Shown piece after piece: positions 17,806 to 25,634 of a stretch of DNA of 64,000 nt. The notes beneath the pieces were generated by a model. That model was given only the letters and a program-made list of their open reading frames with translations. It made no database searches and was not told where the DNA came from. Position 1 is the stretch's first letter; every line of letters begins with the position of its first letter. The stretch comes from Pseudonocardia hierapolitana. Its GTDB lineage: Bacteria; Actinomycetota; Actinomycetes; Mycobacteriales; Pseudonocardiaceae. The position numbers and the translations under genes are program-made. The stretch lies in assembly GCF_007994075.1 (NCBI RefSeq), contig NZ_VIWU01000001.1, positions 4,898,001 to 4,962,000 of the forward strand. Direction: 5' to 3'.

Positions 17806-18909
17806 TCACGGGGCAGGCGGCGGTGGGTGCCGTGCGGCCAAGCGCTCCTGGGTACGGGTCGAGCCGATGCGTTCGGCGAGTTCGCGGGCGGCTCGGGCGT
17901 GGATCGCCGCGTCGTCGGGGTGTTCGGCGGCCAGCGTCAGCGCGAGGTCGGCGTGGACGGCGGCGCGGTGGCGAACCGAGCGGGGTGGAGCGGCCAGCGC
18001 GCGGCGCAGGGGGTGGGCAGCCGCCGGGTCGCCGAGGACGGCCAGCGCGTGGCCGTGCCAGCGGTCCAGGTCGACGAGCTCGACCCCGACGGTGGGCGCG
18101 GCGGTGTCTGCCGCGGCGATCGCGCGGCGAGCGCCCGCGGCATCCCCCAGCGCGGCCGCGGTGACGGCACGCGCGCCCGCGAGCCGCGCACGTGCGGGGC
18201 GGGGGAGCTGCTCATCGGCCGCGTCCAGCAGGGCGACGGCCGCCGTGGCCTCGCCGACGTCGACCAGCACCGTGGACTGTCCGGCGACCGCGTCGGCGGC
18301 CGTCTCGGGCAGGCCCGCTTCGATGGCCGCGGTGCGGGCGCGGCCGTAGCGGTGCCACGCGAGGTCCGGCCGGCCGCGATCCAGCTCCTGGGCCCCGGCG
18401 ATGGCCGCCGCCGGGGCCAGCACGGCAGCCACCGCCGTGCGGCGGGGCGGGTCGATCACGTGGCGGACCGTCTCGTCCAGCCGCTCGACCAGTGCCCGCA
18501 CGACCTCTCCTGCACCCGCCGTACCGAGCTCGTGGTCGAGCCGAGTGGCGACGTCGAGCTGCTCGCGCCACAGCTCCAGAACGGCATCGTCCACCGCCGC
18601 GGCCGCGGCCAGTGCGGCCCTGAACCGGGCCGCTGCGCCGGTTACCTCCGGATCGGCGGGCGGGCCCGCGATGCCGAGCTCCGCAGGCGTGCGGCCATAG
18701 AGCTCGCCGAGCAGGGCCCGGTACTGCGGCTCGGGCACCGCGTGGCCGTTCTCCCACCGGGAGAGCAGCGTCTTGAGGCTCGCCGCGCCCGCCACCGGGG
18801 CGCCGCTCGACCGGGCGAGCGCAGCCAGCTCCCGTGCCGCCTGGGACTGCGACCAGCCACGCGCCGCCCGCGCCGCCCGCAGCTCGGCCTTCCCGACCCG
18901 TCCGGTCAT
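17806..18909 (-). CDS. XRE-type helix-turn-helix protein with helical C-terminal domain
   Basis: A protein of 367 residues. The Cro/C1-type HTH (AELRAARAARGWSQSQAARE then LKTLLSRWENGHAVPEP) occupies about residues 6-65. The rest is alanine-rich paired helices like the TPR-type domains of many actinobacterial one-component regulators. ATG 18909 is preferred; longer in-frame starts would run through the upstream gene. It starts 4 bp after the stop of the pentapeptide-type membrane protein on the same strand, so the two form an operon. Its ligand and targets are unknown. Confidence 0.82.
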   Translation of the reverse strand: MTGRVGKAELRAARAARGWSQSQAARELAALARSSGAPVAGAASLKTLLSRWENGHAVPEPQYRALLGELYGRTPAELGIAGPPADPEVTGAAARFRAALAAAAAVDDAVLELWREQLDVATRLDHELGTAGAGEVVRALVERLDETVRHVIDPPRRTAVAAVLAPAAAIAGAQELDRGRPDLAWHRYGRARTAAIEAGLPETAADAVAGQSTVLVDVGEATAAVALLDAADEQLPRPARARLAGARAVTAAALGDAAGARRAIAAADTAAPTVGVELVDLDRWHGHALAVLGDPAAAHPLRRALAAPPRSVRHRAAVHADLALTLAAEHPDDAAIHARAARELAERIGSTRTQERLAARHPPPPAP

Positions 18910-18913
18910 GGTG

Positions 18914-19819
18914 CTAGACCCCGTCCAGGGCCCAGCCCTCGACGGTGCCGTCGATGCGGGTCTGCGGGCTGACGGCCATCCTGCCCTGCTGACCCGTGGG
19001 TGCGGTGGTGCTGATGTCGAGGAACGTGGAGATGGCGGCCTTGTCGAGCACCACTTCGTCGCCGAACCGGGTGTGCTGGAAGGAGATTCCGCCGTCGAGC
19101 CGCGCCTCGCGCAGGTCGAGCCGCCCGAAGAAGGAGGCATCCGTGAACAGCACGGGCTTGGCCGCCTCCATCCGACCGAGCCGCGTGACGCCGTGGAACC
19201 GGGTGCGGCGAGCGGTGAACCGCCCGATCCGCCTGCCCTCCAGCCGGAAGTGATCCAGGCACGCACCGGAGAGATCGAGGTTGTAGGTGCGCCGGTCCGG
19301 ATCCTCGCCCCACGGGAGCACGTCGGCGATCAGCCGTTGGGCCGTGAACCGCACCTCCCGTTCGCGGTCGGCCTCCGGGGCGCTCTGCGCTGCGGCGCCC
19401 GGGGCCGCGGGCTCGTCCCGCAGCTCCGGGTGGTCGAACGGCCTGCGCAGGTACGCACACAGGATGTCGAGGACGGTCTGCTTGTAGCGCGGATTGGAGC
19501 CGGCCAGCCAGACCAGCGAGTGCAGCGCGCCGATCCGTACCTGGTCGGCCTCGTTGCCGAGCAACTCCACCGATCGCGCGAACCGCTCGTCGGCGACCTT
19601 GACGCCCTCCAGCTGGTGGCGGTCCTCCTCGACCCGGCGCCTGCGGTCGTTGAGCCACAGGGCGTACAGCGCGACGACCGCGCCTCCGCTCAGCGCTCCC
19701 GTGCGGATGGCCTCGGACCGCGGGGCGGTGGGCTCGACGAGCACGAGCACCACGGTGGTGGCCACGCTGATCGCGATCGCCGACAGCACCGTGGCCAGCA
19801 GCATCAGCCGACCCTTCAC
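18914..19819 (-). CDS. Membrane protein with pentapeptide-like repeat region
   Basis: A protein of 301 residues. Two N-terminal membrane segments (about 5-28 and 40-56) are followed by a basic stretch (LNDRRRRVEEDRHQLEG). Next is the segment RFARSVELLGNEADQVRIGA and the nearby CAYLRRPF, which I know as a recurrent actinobacterial pentapeptide-repeat family. The C-terminal half has loose pentapeptide steps (LSGACLDHFRLEG, ASFFGRLDLREARL). The function of the family is unknown. It is followed 4 bp later by the XRE regulator gene. Confidence 0.72.
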   Translation of the reverse strand: MKGRLMLLATVLSAIAISVATTVVLVLVEPTAPRSEAIRTGALSGGAVVALYALWLNDRRRRVEEDRHQLEGVKVADERFARSVELLGNEADQVRIGALHSLVWLAGSNPRYKQTVLDILCAYLRRPFDHPELRDEPAAPGAAAQSAPEADREREVRFTAQRLIADVLPWGEDPDRRTYNLDLSGACLDHFRLEGRRIGRFTARRTRFHGVTRLGRMEAAKPVLFTDASFFGRLDLREARLDGGISFQHTRFGDEVVLDKAAISTFLDISTTAPTGQQGRMAVSPQTRIDGTVEGWALDGV

Positions 19820-19929
19820 AGCTCATCCCCCCGCAGTTCGGTCCGTCGCGATTCCAGGATGTCGGGGATGCGACCTAGTGTCAACGGGGTTGCCGCAACA
19901 GGGCGACAGCAGCGGAAAGGAGAGCGCTG

Positions 19930-20184
19930 GTGGATATCACGACGTGCTCGGTCTGGGCGCTGGCCGCTTCGGCGGGTGGCGCGATCGGTGGGTACTGCGC
20001 GGCCGGGCGGCGCAGGCGCAGGCGGACGGGGGCGTCCTCCGGCGGCGGCAACCGTCATGGCGCGCGGCGGAGAAGGAGGCGGAGCCGGTCGGGCCGTGCG
20101 GCGCCCATGCGCTCGTGGCCCGGTCGTACCGGGCACCCGGTGCCGCCTGCTGACGGCGAGGGCGGGAAGGGTGCGCAGGGGTGA
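19930..20184 (+). CDS. Possible small membrane protein with arginine-rich tail
   Basis: An open frame of 84 codons. GTG 19930 has a good ribosome site (GGAAAGGAGAG) 7 bp upstream. Residues 6-24 are hydrophobic (SVWALAASAGGAIGGYCAAG), then arginine-rich low-complexity sequence follows. The ribosome site and hydrophobic start argue for a real gene; the biased tail could be chance in DNA of this GC content. It fills part of the 500-bp space between the divergent pentapeptide and convergent MarR genes. I see nothing else in 20185-20322. Confidence 0.35.
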   Translation: MDITTCSVWALAASAGGAIGGYCAAGRRRRRRTGASSGGGNRHGARRRRRRSRSGRAAPMRSWPGRTGHPVPPADGEGGKGAQG

Positions 20185-20322
20185 GCGGGACGCGCAGGCG
20201 GAGGGCGGGCCTCACGCGCGCCGATCAGGGGGTGGCCGCGCCGGGCCGGGAGCTCTCACGCCGGCCTCGGCGTCGGCGCGCCGACCGCGGTCGACGTGCG
20301 AGCGCGCATGCCGGTGCGGGAG

Positions 20323-20850
20323 TCAGGGGCGGGACTCCCCGTCGCGCTCCTCGAAGTCGCCCGCCGCCCGCCGCACCCGGCCCAGCAGGGCGGTGAGCTG
20401 CGACTCCTCGTCAGGGGTGAGGCCGCTCAGTCCGAAGTCGATGGCGGTCACCGACTTGGTGGCCGCCTCCCGGAGCGACGAGCCGGCATCGGTGATCTCC
20501 ACGAGGGTGGCACGCCGGTCGGTGGGATGCGGGATCCGGCGCACGAGACCGTCGGCCTGGAGCCGGTCGACGATGTTGGTCACGCTGGTGGGGTGCAGCT
20601 GCAGGCGTTCGCCCATCACGCGCATCGGCAGCCGTCCGGTCCGGGAGAAGGTGAGCAGCACGAGCGCCTCGTAGCGGGCGAAGGTCAGGCCGTGCGGCCG
20701 CAGTGCGCCGTCCACGGCGGAGAGGAGGATCTGCTGCACCCGCATCACGCTGGTCACCGCGGCCATGGTGCGGGCCGGGCCGATCCGCTCGTCCCAGAGC
20801 TCGGCGGCGCGCAGGATCGGGTCGAAGGGCAGCGGCTGCCGACTGGCCAT
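20323..20850 (-). CDS. MarR family transcriptional regulator
   Basis: A protein of 175 residues. The winged HTH is clear: GLTFARYEALVLLTFSRTG, RLPMRVMGERLQLHPTSVTN, then IVDRLQADGLVRR and the wing HPTDRRATLVEITDAG with the conserved Asp-Arg-Arg. ATG 20850 is preferred to the longer 20880 start because the latter would cover the palindrome at 20864-20875. It is divergent from the thiamine-binding protein gene, with a 224-bp spacer. The effector is unknown. Confidence 0.88.
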   Translation of the reverse strand: MASRQPLPFDPILRAAELWDERIGPARTMAAVTSVMRVQQILLSAVDGALRPHGLTFARYEALVLLTFSRTGRLPMRVMGERLQLHPTSVTNIVDRLQADGLVRRIPHPTDRRATLVEITDAGSSLREAATKSVTAIDFGLSGLTPDEESQLTALLGRVRRAAGDFEERDGESRP

Positions 20851-20863
20851 GAGTCGCGACGTT

Positions 20864-20875
20864 AGCAGTGTTGCT
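20864..20875. promoter_or_regulatory. Candidate MarR operator
   Basis: A perfect palindrome AGCA-GTGT-TGCT lies 13 bp upstream of the MarR start in the spacer of a divergent gene pair. Position and symmetry fit autoregulation, but the arms are short. Confidence 0.35.
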
Positions 20876-21074
20876 GTCACGAGCCGGGGAGTGCGGGCAG
20901 GTCAGGTCGCCGTCCGGTACCGGATGGAGGCGCCGATCGCGGCGAGCCGATCGCCTGCTGTCGAGCGGTGGTGATCGACTCGTGGGTGTGCCGTTCCGGC
21001 CGCCTCCGGGGGGCTGACGCCGCGCCCTCGCCTCGGGTCGCGTCCGTCGGGGCGGCTGGGGCATCGTGGGCGCC

Positions 21075-21377
21075 ATGCTCTTCGCCTTCAGCATCGCGCC
21101 GGCCGGCACGCCCGGCGACAGTGTGAGTGCGGCGGTCGCCGACGCCGTCCGCGTGGTCCGGGAGTCGGGCCTGCCCAACGAGACCACGTCGATGTTCACC
21201 ACGATCGAGGCGGAGACGTGGGACGAGGGGATGGCGGTGATCAAGCGTGCCGTCGAGGCGGTGCAGGCCCACGCGCCGCGGGTGAGCCTGGTGCTCAAGG
21301 CCGACATCCGGCCCGGCTACACCGGTCAGCTGCGGTCGAAGGTGGAACGGGTCGAGGCCGCCCTCGACGAGGGCTGA
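21075..21377 (+). CDS. MTH1187/DUF77-family thiamine-binding protein
   Basis: A 100-residue ferredoxin-fold protein. The pattern LFAFSIAPAGTPGDSVSAAV, later TTIEAETWDEGMAVI and a final VSLVLKADIRPG, matches the small thiamine-binding MTH1187 family. The biological role of the family is unresolved; a carrier or sensor of thiamine or HMP is often suggested. ATG 21075 is preferred to GTG 21066 because the protein family begins directly at the first beta strand. A strong hairpin follows the stop. Confidence 0.82.
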   Translation: MLFAFSIAPAGTPGDSVSAAVADAVRVVRESGLPNETTSMFTTIEAETWDEGMAVIKRAVEAVQAHAPRVSLVLKADIRPGYTGQLRSKVERVEAALDEG

Positions 21378-21382
21378 GAAGC

Positions 21383-21417
21383 CGAGAGGGCCGCACGATC
21401 GCCGTGCGGCCCTCTCG
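21383..21417. terminator. Strong bidirectional hairpin terminator
   Basis: A perfect 14-bp stem (CGAGAGGGCCGCAC and its complement) with a 7-nt loop lies between two convergent genes, 6 bp after one stop and 13 bp before the other. It lacks T-runs. Confidence 0.85.
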
Positions 21418-21429
21418 CGTCCCGTGCCG

Positions 21430-21723
21430 TCAGCCCATGGCGACGTTCAGGGTGAAGAAGAAGACGCCGATCAGGATCGCCGCGACGCCGAGCCCCATCG
21501 CGATCTTCGCCTGCTTGGCGGAGGCGGGGCGGCGGATCGCGGCGGCGCCGAGGCCGATGGCCGCGGCGCCGACGATCCAGCCGACGATCGAGATCGGGCT
21601 GACGAGCAGGGCGATCGCCCCCACGATCAGGGCCACCTTGCCCAGCACCGGGCTCTCGCTCTTGGCGGTCTTCTTGCGGGCGTCCTCGAGCAGGCGGTCG
21701 GCGACGGTGTTCTCCGTGCTCAT
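21430..21723 (-). CDS. Small two-helix membrane protein (DUF4190-like)
   Basis: A protein of 97 residues. The N-terminus is charged ([20 protein letters not shown]). Two hydrophobic segments follow (about 29-58 and 72-95), joined by a basic [10 protein letters not shown] loop. This is the layout of DUF4190-type small membrane proteins. ATG 21723 has a GAAGGAACC ribosome site; the longer frame to 21789 lacks one. Function unknown. Confidence 0.75.
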   Translation of the reverse strand: MSTENTVADRLLEDARKKTAKSESPVLGKVALIVGAIALLVSPISIVGWIVGAAAIGLGAAAIRRPASAKQAKIAMGLGVAAILIGVFFFTLNVAMG

Positions 21724-21974
21724 GCAGGTTCCTTCGCGTGAGGGAAGCCGCGGGGTGCGGCCGAGCGGATGTCTACGCAGAGCGACCATCTGATCACTCC
21801 CATATGCTCAACGAGTGCCCGGCTGGTCTGGTGCTCGCCCGGTCCGGTGATCGGTGGCGGAGCGCGATCGTGGGATCGCACACTGTGAGTGCGCGCGATG
21901 ACGAGTTCCCGTTCGATCAGCACCCGTTCGGTGGATGTTCGACGGCCGCGCGCGGTTCCGTCGCCGGTGGCAGG

Positions 21975-22949
21975 ATGAACGACGTGTCTCGACCCGATCC
22001 TCGTCAGGCTGCACAGACGGCCGCACTCTCGCGTGCGATGGCAGGTGCGGTGGATCTCTCCGCGCTGAAGGCCCGTTCCGAGGCGGCCACCCGCCAGAAG
22101 GCGGCGCCACTGTCCGAGGGCGACGGCGGCGCGAGCCGGTTCGTCCTCGACGTCACCGAACAGAGCTTCCAGGCCGACGTGCTGGAGCGCTCGCTGCAGG
22201 TCCCGGTGGTCATCGATCTCTGGGCCGAGTGGTGCGGGCCCTGCAAGCAGCTCTCGCCGGTGCTCGAGCGGCTGGCGGAGGCCGGCAACGGGGCGTGGAT
22301 CCTCGCCAAGGTCGACGTCGACGCGAACCCGCGGATCGCGCAGGCGTTCGGTGTCCAGTCCATCCCGATGGTGGTGGCCGTCGCCGGCGGGCAGCCGGTG
22401 GACGCGTTCACGGGTGCCCTCCCCGAGCCGCAGGTCAGGCAGTGGATCGGTGCTCTGCTCGACGCGCTGCGCGAGCGGATGCCTGCCATCGCCCAGGCCG
22501 AGGCCGGGGCGGCGGACGGCGAGCCCGCCGAGGAGCCCGAGGACCCGCGGTTCACCGCGGCCGAGGAGGCCCTCGAGCGCGGCGACTACCCCGCCGCCGA
22601 GGCGGCCTACGAGCAGATCCTCGCCGCCGAGCCGGCCAACGAGCAGGCGAAGGCCGCGCTGTCGCAGGTGCGGTTCCTCGCGCGAGCGGAGTCGGCCGAC
22701 CCGTCCGCGGTGGCCCGCGCCGACGCCGCGCCCGACGACGTCGACGCGCAGCTGGCCGCCGCGGATGCCGAGGTGGCCGGCGACCGCGTCGAGGCGGCGT
22801 TCAACCGCCTCGTCGCGACGGTGGCGCGCACGGCGGACGACGACCGCGACCGCGTGCGCGAACACCTGGTGGGCCTGTTCGAGCTGTTCCCGGTCGACGA
22901 CGCGCGCGTCAGCGCGGCCCGGCGCGCGCTCGCCCGCGCCCTCTACTGA
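21975..22949 (+). CDS. Thioredoxin-fold protein with C-terminal TPR-like domain (CnoX/YbbN type)
   Basis: A protein of 324 residues. Residues 55-165 are a thioredoxin domain with the active site WCGPC (Cys87 and Cys90) and the cis-proline in SIPMVV. The C-terminal 150 residues ([20 protein letters not shown]) resemble the TPR region of CnoX/YbbN chaperone-redox proteins that protect substrates for chaperonins. ATG 21975 is chosen because the family has a short alanine-rich N-terminus. In 21724-21974 I see only GC-rich sequence with small palindromes. The stop lies inside the hairpin at 22946-23019. Confidence 0.88.
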   Translation: MNDVSRPDPRQAAQTAALSRAMAGAVDLSALKARSEAATRQKAAPLSEGDGGASRFVLDVTEQSFQADVLERSLQVPVVIDLWAEWCGPCKQLSPVLERLAEAGNGAWILAKVDVDANPRIAQAFGVQSIPMVVAVAGGQPVDAFTGALPEPQVRQWIGALLDALRERMPAIAQAEAGAADGEPAEEPEDPRFTAAEEALERGDYPAAEAAYEQILAAEPANEQAKAALSQVRFLARAESADPSAVARADAAPDDVDAQLAAADAEVAGDRVEAAFNRLVATVARTADDDRDRVREHLVGLFELFPVDDARVSAARRALARALY

Positions 22950-23019
22950 CGGCACCTTGGAGCCATAGCGCTGTTGGGCGACCCGACATCAGCGATATTG
23001 CTCCAACGTGCCGAGTCAG
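22946..23019. terminator. Long imperfect hairpin covering the stops of two convergent genes
   Basis: Bases 22946-22973 and the complement of 22990-23019 form a stem of about 28 bp with a few mismatches (shared blocks CTGAC, GGCAC, TTGGAGC, ATA, CGCTG) and a 16-nt loop. Both stop codons (22947-22949 and 23016-23018) sit in the stem base, so it should end transcripts from both directions. The low-GC inner blocks are unusual here, and it may be a repeated genomic element. Confidence 0.7.
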
Positions 23020-24044
23020 GGGGTGTGCGCGGCCTCCACCTGGTCGATCTCGGACAGCACTTCGTCGCGGAGTTCGCGCGAGCAGTAGGCGGCGCGGGCG
23101 CCCGTGCGGGCGATCTCGGCCAGCTCGGGCACACCCATGCCGAACGCCTCGTGGCAGATGAGGTACTCGGCGTCGAGGTCGGTGTGGAACATGCCGGGGT
23201 CGTCGGTGGCCAGGGTGACCGGCACGCCGGCCGCCACGAGCGTCGGGAGCGGGTGCGCGGCGATGTCCGGAACCGCGGCGGTGCGCAGGTTCGAGATGGG
23301 GCACACCTCGAGCGGGATGCCGTGCTCGGCGAGGTGCTCCATGAGCCGGGGGTCCCCGGCGGCGCCGATCCCGTGCCCGATCCGTTCCGCGCGCAGCTCG
23401 GTGACCGCGGCCCACACCTCGTCCGGGCCGACGGTCTCGCCCGCGTGCGGCACGCTGTGCAGCCCGGCGGCCACCGCGCGGCGGAAGGCGGGGGCGAAGT
23501 CGGCCCGGTGGACGCCGACCTCCGGCCCGCCGAGGCCGATGCCGACCGTGCCCTCCGGCCGGTGCCCGATGGCGAAGTCGACCGTCTCCTCGGCCCCCGC
23601 AGGGCCGAGGGTGGCGTCGGCGTCGAATACCCAGCCCAGCTGCACGCCGTGTCGTTCGCGCGCGAGCGTCCGGCCGTCGGCGAGCGCCGCGGCGAGGTCG
23701 GCGTAGCTGATCCCGGCCATGCGGTTGCGCACGGGCGTGACCTGCACCTCCGCGTAGCGCACGTTGCGCGTGGCCAGCTCGCCTGCCAGTCCGTCGAGCA
23801 GGGTGACGACGTCGGCGCCGGTCGTGACCAGCAGGTTCACCCGGTGGTAGACGGTGAGGAAGTGCGGGAAGTCGGTGAACGTGTAGAAGCGGCGCAGCTC
23901 GTCGCGGTCGGTGGGGACGCCACCGTCGGGGTGGTGGCGGGCGAGTGCGAGGACGGTGTCGAGCGAGGCGGAGCCGACCAGGTGCAGGTGCAGCTCGACC
24001 TTGGGCAGGGCAGCGACGAACGCCGCCACGGATGACGTGGACAC
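23016..24044 (-). CDS. Adenosine deaminase-family enzyme with altered HxHxxG motif
   Basis: A 342-residue metal-dependent deaminase of the ADA/AMP deaminase superfamily. Zinc ligands and catalytic residues are visible: KVELHLHLVGS (His-x-His), the catalytic HAGE, ISNLRT and the metal aspartate in TDDPGMF. The usual acidic residue after the His-x-His pair (HLDG/HLEG) is valine here, and ADA uses that aspartate to hold the ribose 5'-hydroxyl. The enzyme may thus act on another purine derivative. Start ATG 24044. The 3' end is shared with a bidirectional hairpin. Confidence 0.85.
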   Translation of the reverse strand: MSTSSVAAFVAALPKVELHLHLVGSASLDTVLALARHHPDGGVPTDRDELRRFYTFTDFPHFLTVYHRVNLLVTTGADVVTLLDGLAGELATRNVRYAEVQVTPVRNRMAGISYADLAAALADGRTLARERHGVQLGWVFDADATLGPAGAEETVDFAIGHRPEGTVGIGLGGPEVGVHRADFAPAFRRAVAAGLHSVPHAGETVGPDEVWAAVTELRAERIGHGIGAAGDPRLMEHLAEHGIPLEVCPISNLRTAAVPDIAAHPLPTLVAAGVPVTLATDDPGMFHTDLDAEYLICHEAFGMGVPELAEIARTGARAAYCSRELRDEVLSEIDQVEAAHTP

Positions 24045-24095
24045 GGACGGACCTCTCGGAAGGAGCGGGACGGGACGGCGGGCGGCGGTACGCCT

Positions 24096-24173
24096 CTACC
24101 AGTCGGCGTCGCCCCGGTCGTAGCACTGCCCGTACAGCGGCCGCCGGAGCAGCTCGGCCGTCCGGAGATCCAT
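24096..24173 (-). CDS. Possible 25-residue peptide or gene remnant after lacI
   Basis: The frame MDLRTAELLRRPLYG then QCYDRGDADW ends at TAG. Its third codon positions are almost all G or C, as in real genes here. The same frame extends upstream without a stop to a TTG (24209) that overlaps the LacI stop as TTGA, giving 37 residues. It is either a small translationally coupled gene or the C-terminal remnant of a lost one. I know no family for it. Confidence 0.3.
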   Translation of the reverse strand: MDLRTAELLRRPLYGQCYDRGDADW

Positions 24174-24205
24174 GAGCCACAGCTTCTCGGCCGGTGCCCG
24201 TCGCG

Positions 24206-25213
24206 TCAAGCCGGGCTGGTGCTTCCCCGCGGTACGAGCGTGTGGGCGGATTCGAGGAACGCACGGGGCGGAGCGCCGTCGATCACCTCGAGCAGCCGCC
24301 GGGCGGCGTGCGCGCCGTAGGCCATCGGGTCGTGCGCGAGCGCGGTGATCGCGGGGTGGGTGAGCCGGCAGAGCACCGAGTCGCCCCAGGAGACGACCGA
24401 CAGCTGCCGGGGCACCTCGACGCCCATCTCGCTCGCGACGGCGAGCCCCGCGACTGCCATGACGTCGTTGTCGTAGACGATCGCCGTGGGTCGGTCGCGC
24501 TGGGCGAGCAGCGTGCGCGTGGCGCGCGTGCTGTCCTCCCCCGAGTAGTCCGACTGCTGCACGACCTCCTCGAGCCCGAGCCGCTCAGCCGCTGCGCGGA
24601 ACGCCTCCGTGCGCTGGACGGTGTGCCGCAGCCGTTCCAGGCCGGCGACGCGGCCGATGCGGTGGTGGCCGAGCGCCGCCAGGTACTCGACGATCTGCGT
24701 CATGCCGGCGACCTCGTCGGTCCGGACGCAGGTGACGCCGGGGTGGTCGCGCGCGTCTCCGACCACGACGAAGGGCAGGCCCATCTCCTGCAGCGGGACG
24801 AGCCGGTCGTCGTCGTCGAAGAGGTCGACGACGATCGTGCCGTCGACCTGGCGGGCCCCCTGCCAGCGTGCGCAGGTCTTCAGGCCTGCGGCGTGGTCGG
24901 GCACGAGCTGCAGCAGCAGGGCCGTGTCGCGGCTGGAGAGCTCCTGCTCGAGCCCGCTGATGAACTCCATGAAGAACGGTTCGAGACCCAGCGTGCGGGC
25001 CGGGCGGGCGAGCACGAGCCCGACGACCCCCGCCCTCGCCCCGGACAGCACGCGGGCGGCGTTGTTGGCCGTCCAGCCGAGCTCCTCGGCGATGGCGATG
25101 ACGCGCGCCTGGGTGGCGGGGGAGACACCCCGGCGGCCGTTGAGGGCGTAGGACACCGCGGCCTTGGACACGCCTGCCCTGGCCGCGATGTCGGAGATGG
25201 TCGGACGGTGCAT
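24206..25213 (-). CDS. LacI family transcriptional regulator
   Basis: A protein of 335 residues. The N-terminal LacI HTH is canonical (ISDIAARAGVSKAAVSYALN, then GRRGVSPATQARV and the hinge helix NAARVLSGARAG). A periplasmic-binding-protein-like sugar domain follows, with VPRQLSVVSWGDS near the end. It is divergent from a frame-shifted, deleted sugar ABC transporter locus, so its original target operon seems to be gone. GGTTAAC-containing sites lie in the spacer. Confidence 0.92.
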   Translation of the reverse strand: MHRPTISDIAARAGVSKAAVSYALNGRRGVSPATQARVIAIAEELGWTANNAARVLSGARAGVVGLVLARPARTLGLEPFFMEFISGLEQELSSRDTALLLQLVPDHAAGLKTCARWQGARQVDGTIVVDLFDDDDRLVPLQEMGLPFVVVGDARDHPGVTCVRTDEVAGMTQIVEYLAALGHHRIGRVAGLERLRHTVQRTEAFRAAAERLGLEEVVQQSDYSGEDSTRATRTLLAQRDRPTAIVYDNDVMAVAGLAVASEMGVEVPRQLSVVSWGDSVLCRLTHPAITALAHDPMAYGAHAARRLLEVIDGAPPRAFLESAHTLVPRGSTSPA

Positions 25214-25220
25214 CGGGCGA

Positions 25221-25294
25221 AGGTTAACGGGTTCTCACCCACGGGCCACAGACGCTCCCGCATTGCACGACACCGGCCTCTCGACCGGTTAACC
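25221..25294. promoter_or_regulatory. Candidate LacI-family operators
   Basis: GGTTAAC occurs twice in the spacer between lacI and the transporter remnant: at 25223-25229, beside its own start, and within the palindrome GGTTAACC at 25287-25294, upstream of the remnant's GTG. LacI-type sites usually hold such TTAAC/GGTTAA half-sites. Low GC in this region supports them. Confidence 0.4.
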
Positions 25295-25341
25295 TCCGTC
25301 CTCCTACGTTGGCCCGGCGGACTCCGCCCCGAGGAGCAGCC

Positions 25342-25634
25342 GTGAGATCGACGACGATCGTGTCCCTCGCCGCCGTCGCGGCGCTCACCCTGGCCGCCTG
25401 CGGTGGTGGCGGGAGAGCCCAGGCAGCTCGGGAGGGGGAGGCCCGATCTCGGGCGAGATCACCGTGCTCACCCATCGCACGGACATCGTCGACACCGTCT
25501 TCACCGACTACGAGCGGCGCTTCAAGGAGGTCCACCCGGACGTCGAGATCGTGATCGTGCCGACGCTGGTGGTGTTCCTGCTCCTGCAGCGCTGGTTCTA
25601 CAACGGGATGACCGCGGGCGCGGTGAAGCAGTCA
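25342..25634 (+). pseudogene. Scar of a deleted sugar ABC transporter: solute-binding N-terminus joined to permease C-terminus
   Basis: GTG 25342 with GAGGAG upstream opens a lipoprotein signal (IVSLAAVAALTLAACGGGG). Near 25425 the frame shifts by one base, and the mature binding-protein sequence continues as ISGEITVLTHRTDIVDTVFT and DYERRFKEVHPDVEI. At about 25545-25560 it switches directly to VPTLVVFLLLQRWFYNGMTA then GAVKQ, the C-terminus of a MalG/CUT1-type sugar permease. The body of the binding protein, the first permease and most of the second are missing, and the permease stop is gone too, since the frame runs into the end of the convergent metallopeptidase gene. A direct repeat of ATCGTG marks the junction. 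Confidence 0.82.

Noticed and set aside
20181..20396. Small plus-strand frame after the putative small membrane protein
   Set aside because: It is arginine-rich and largely antisense to the MarR gene; no ribosome site supports it.
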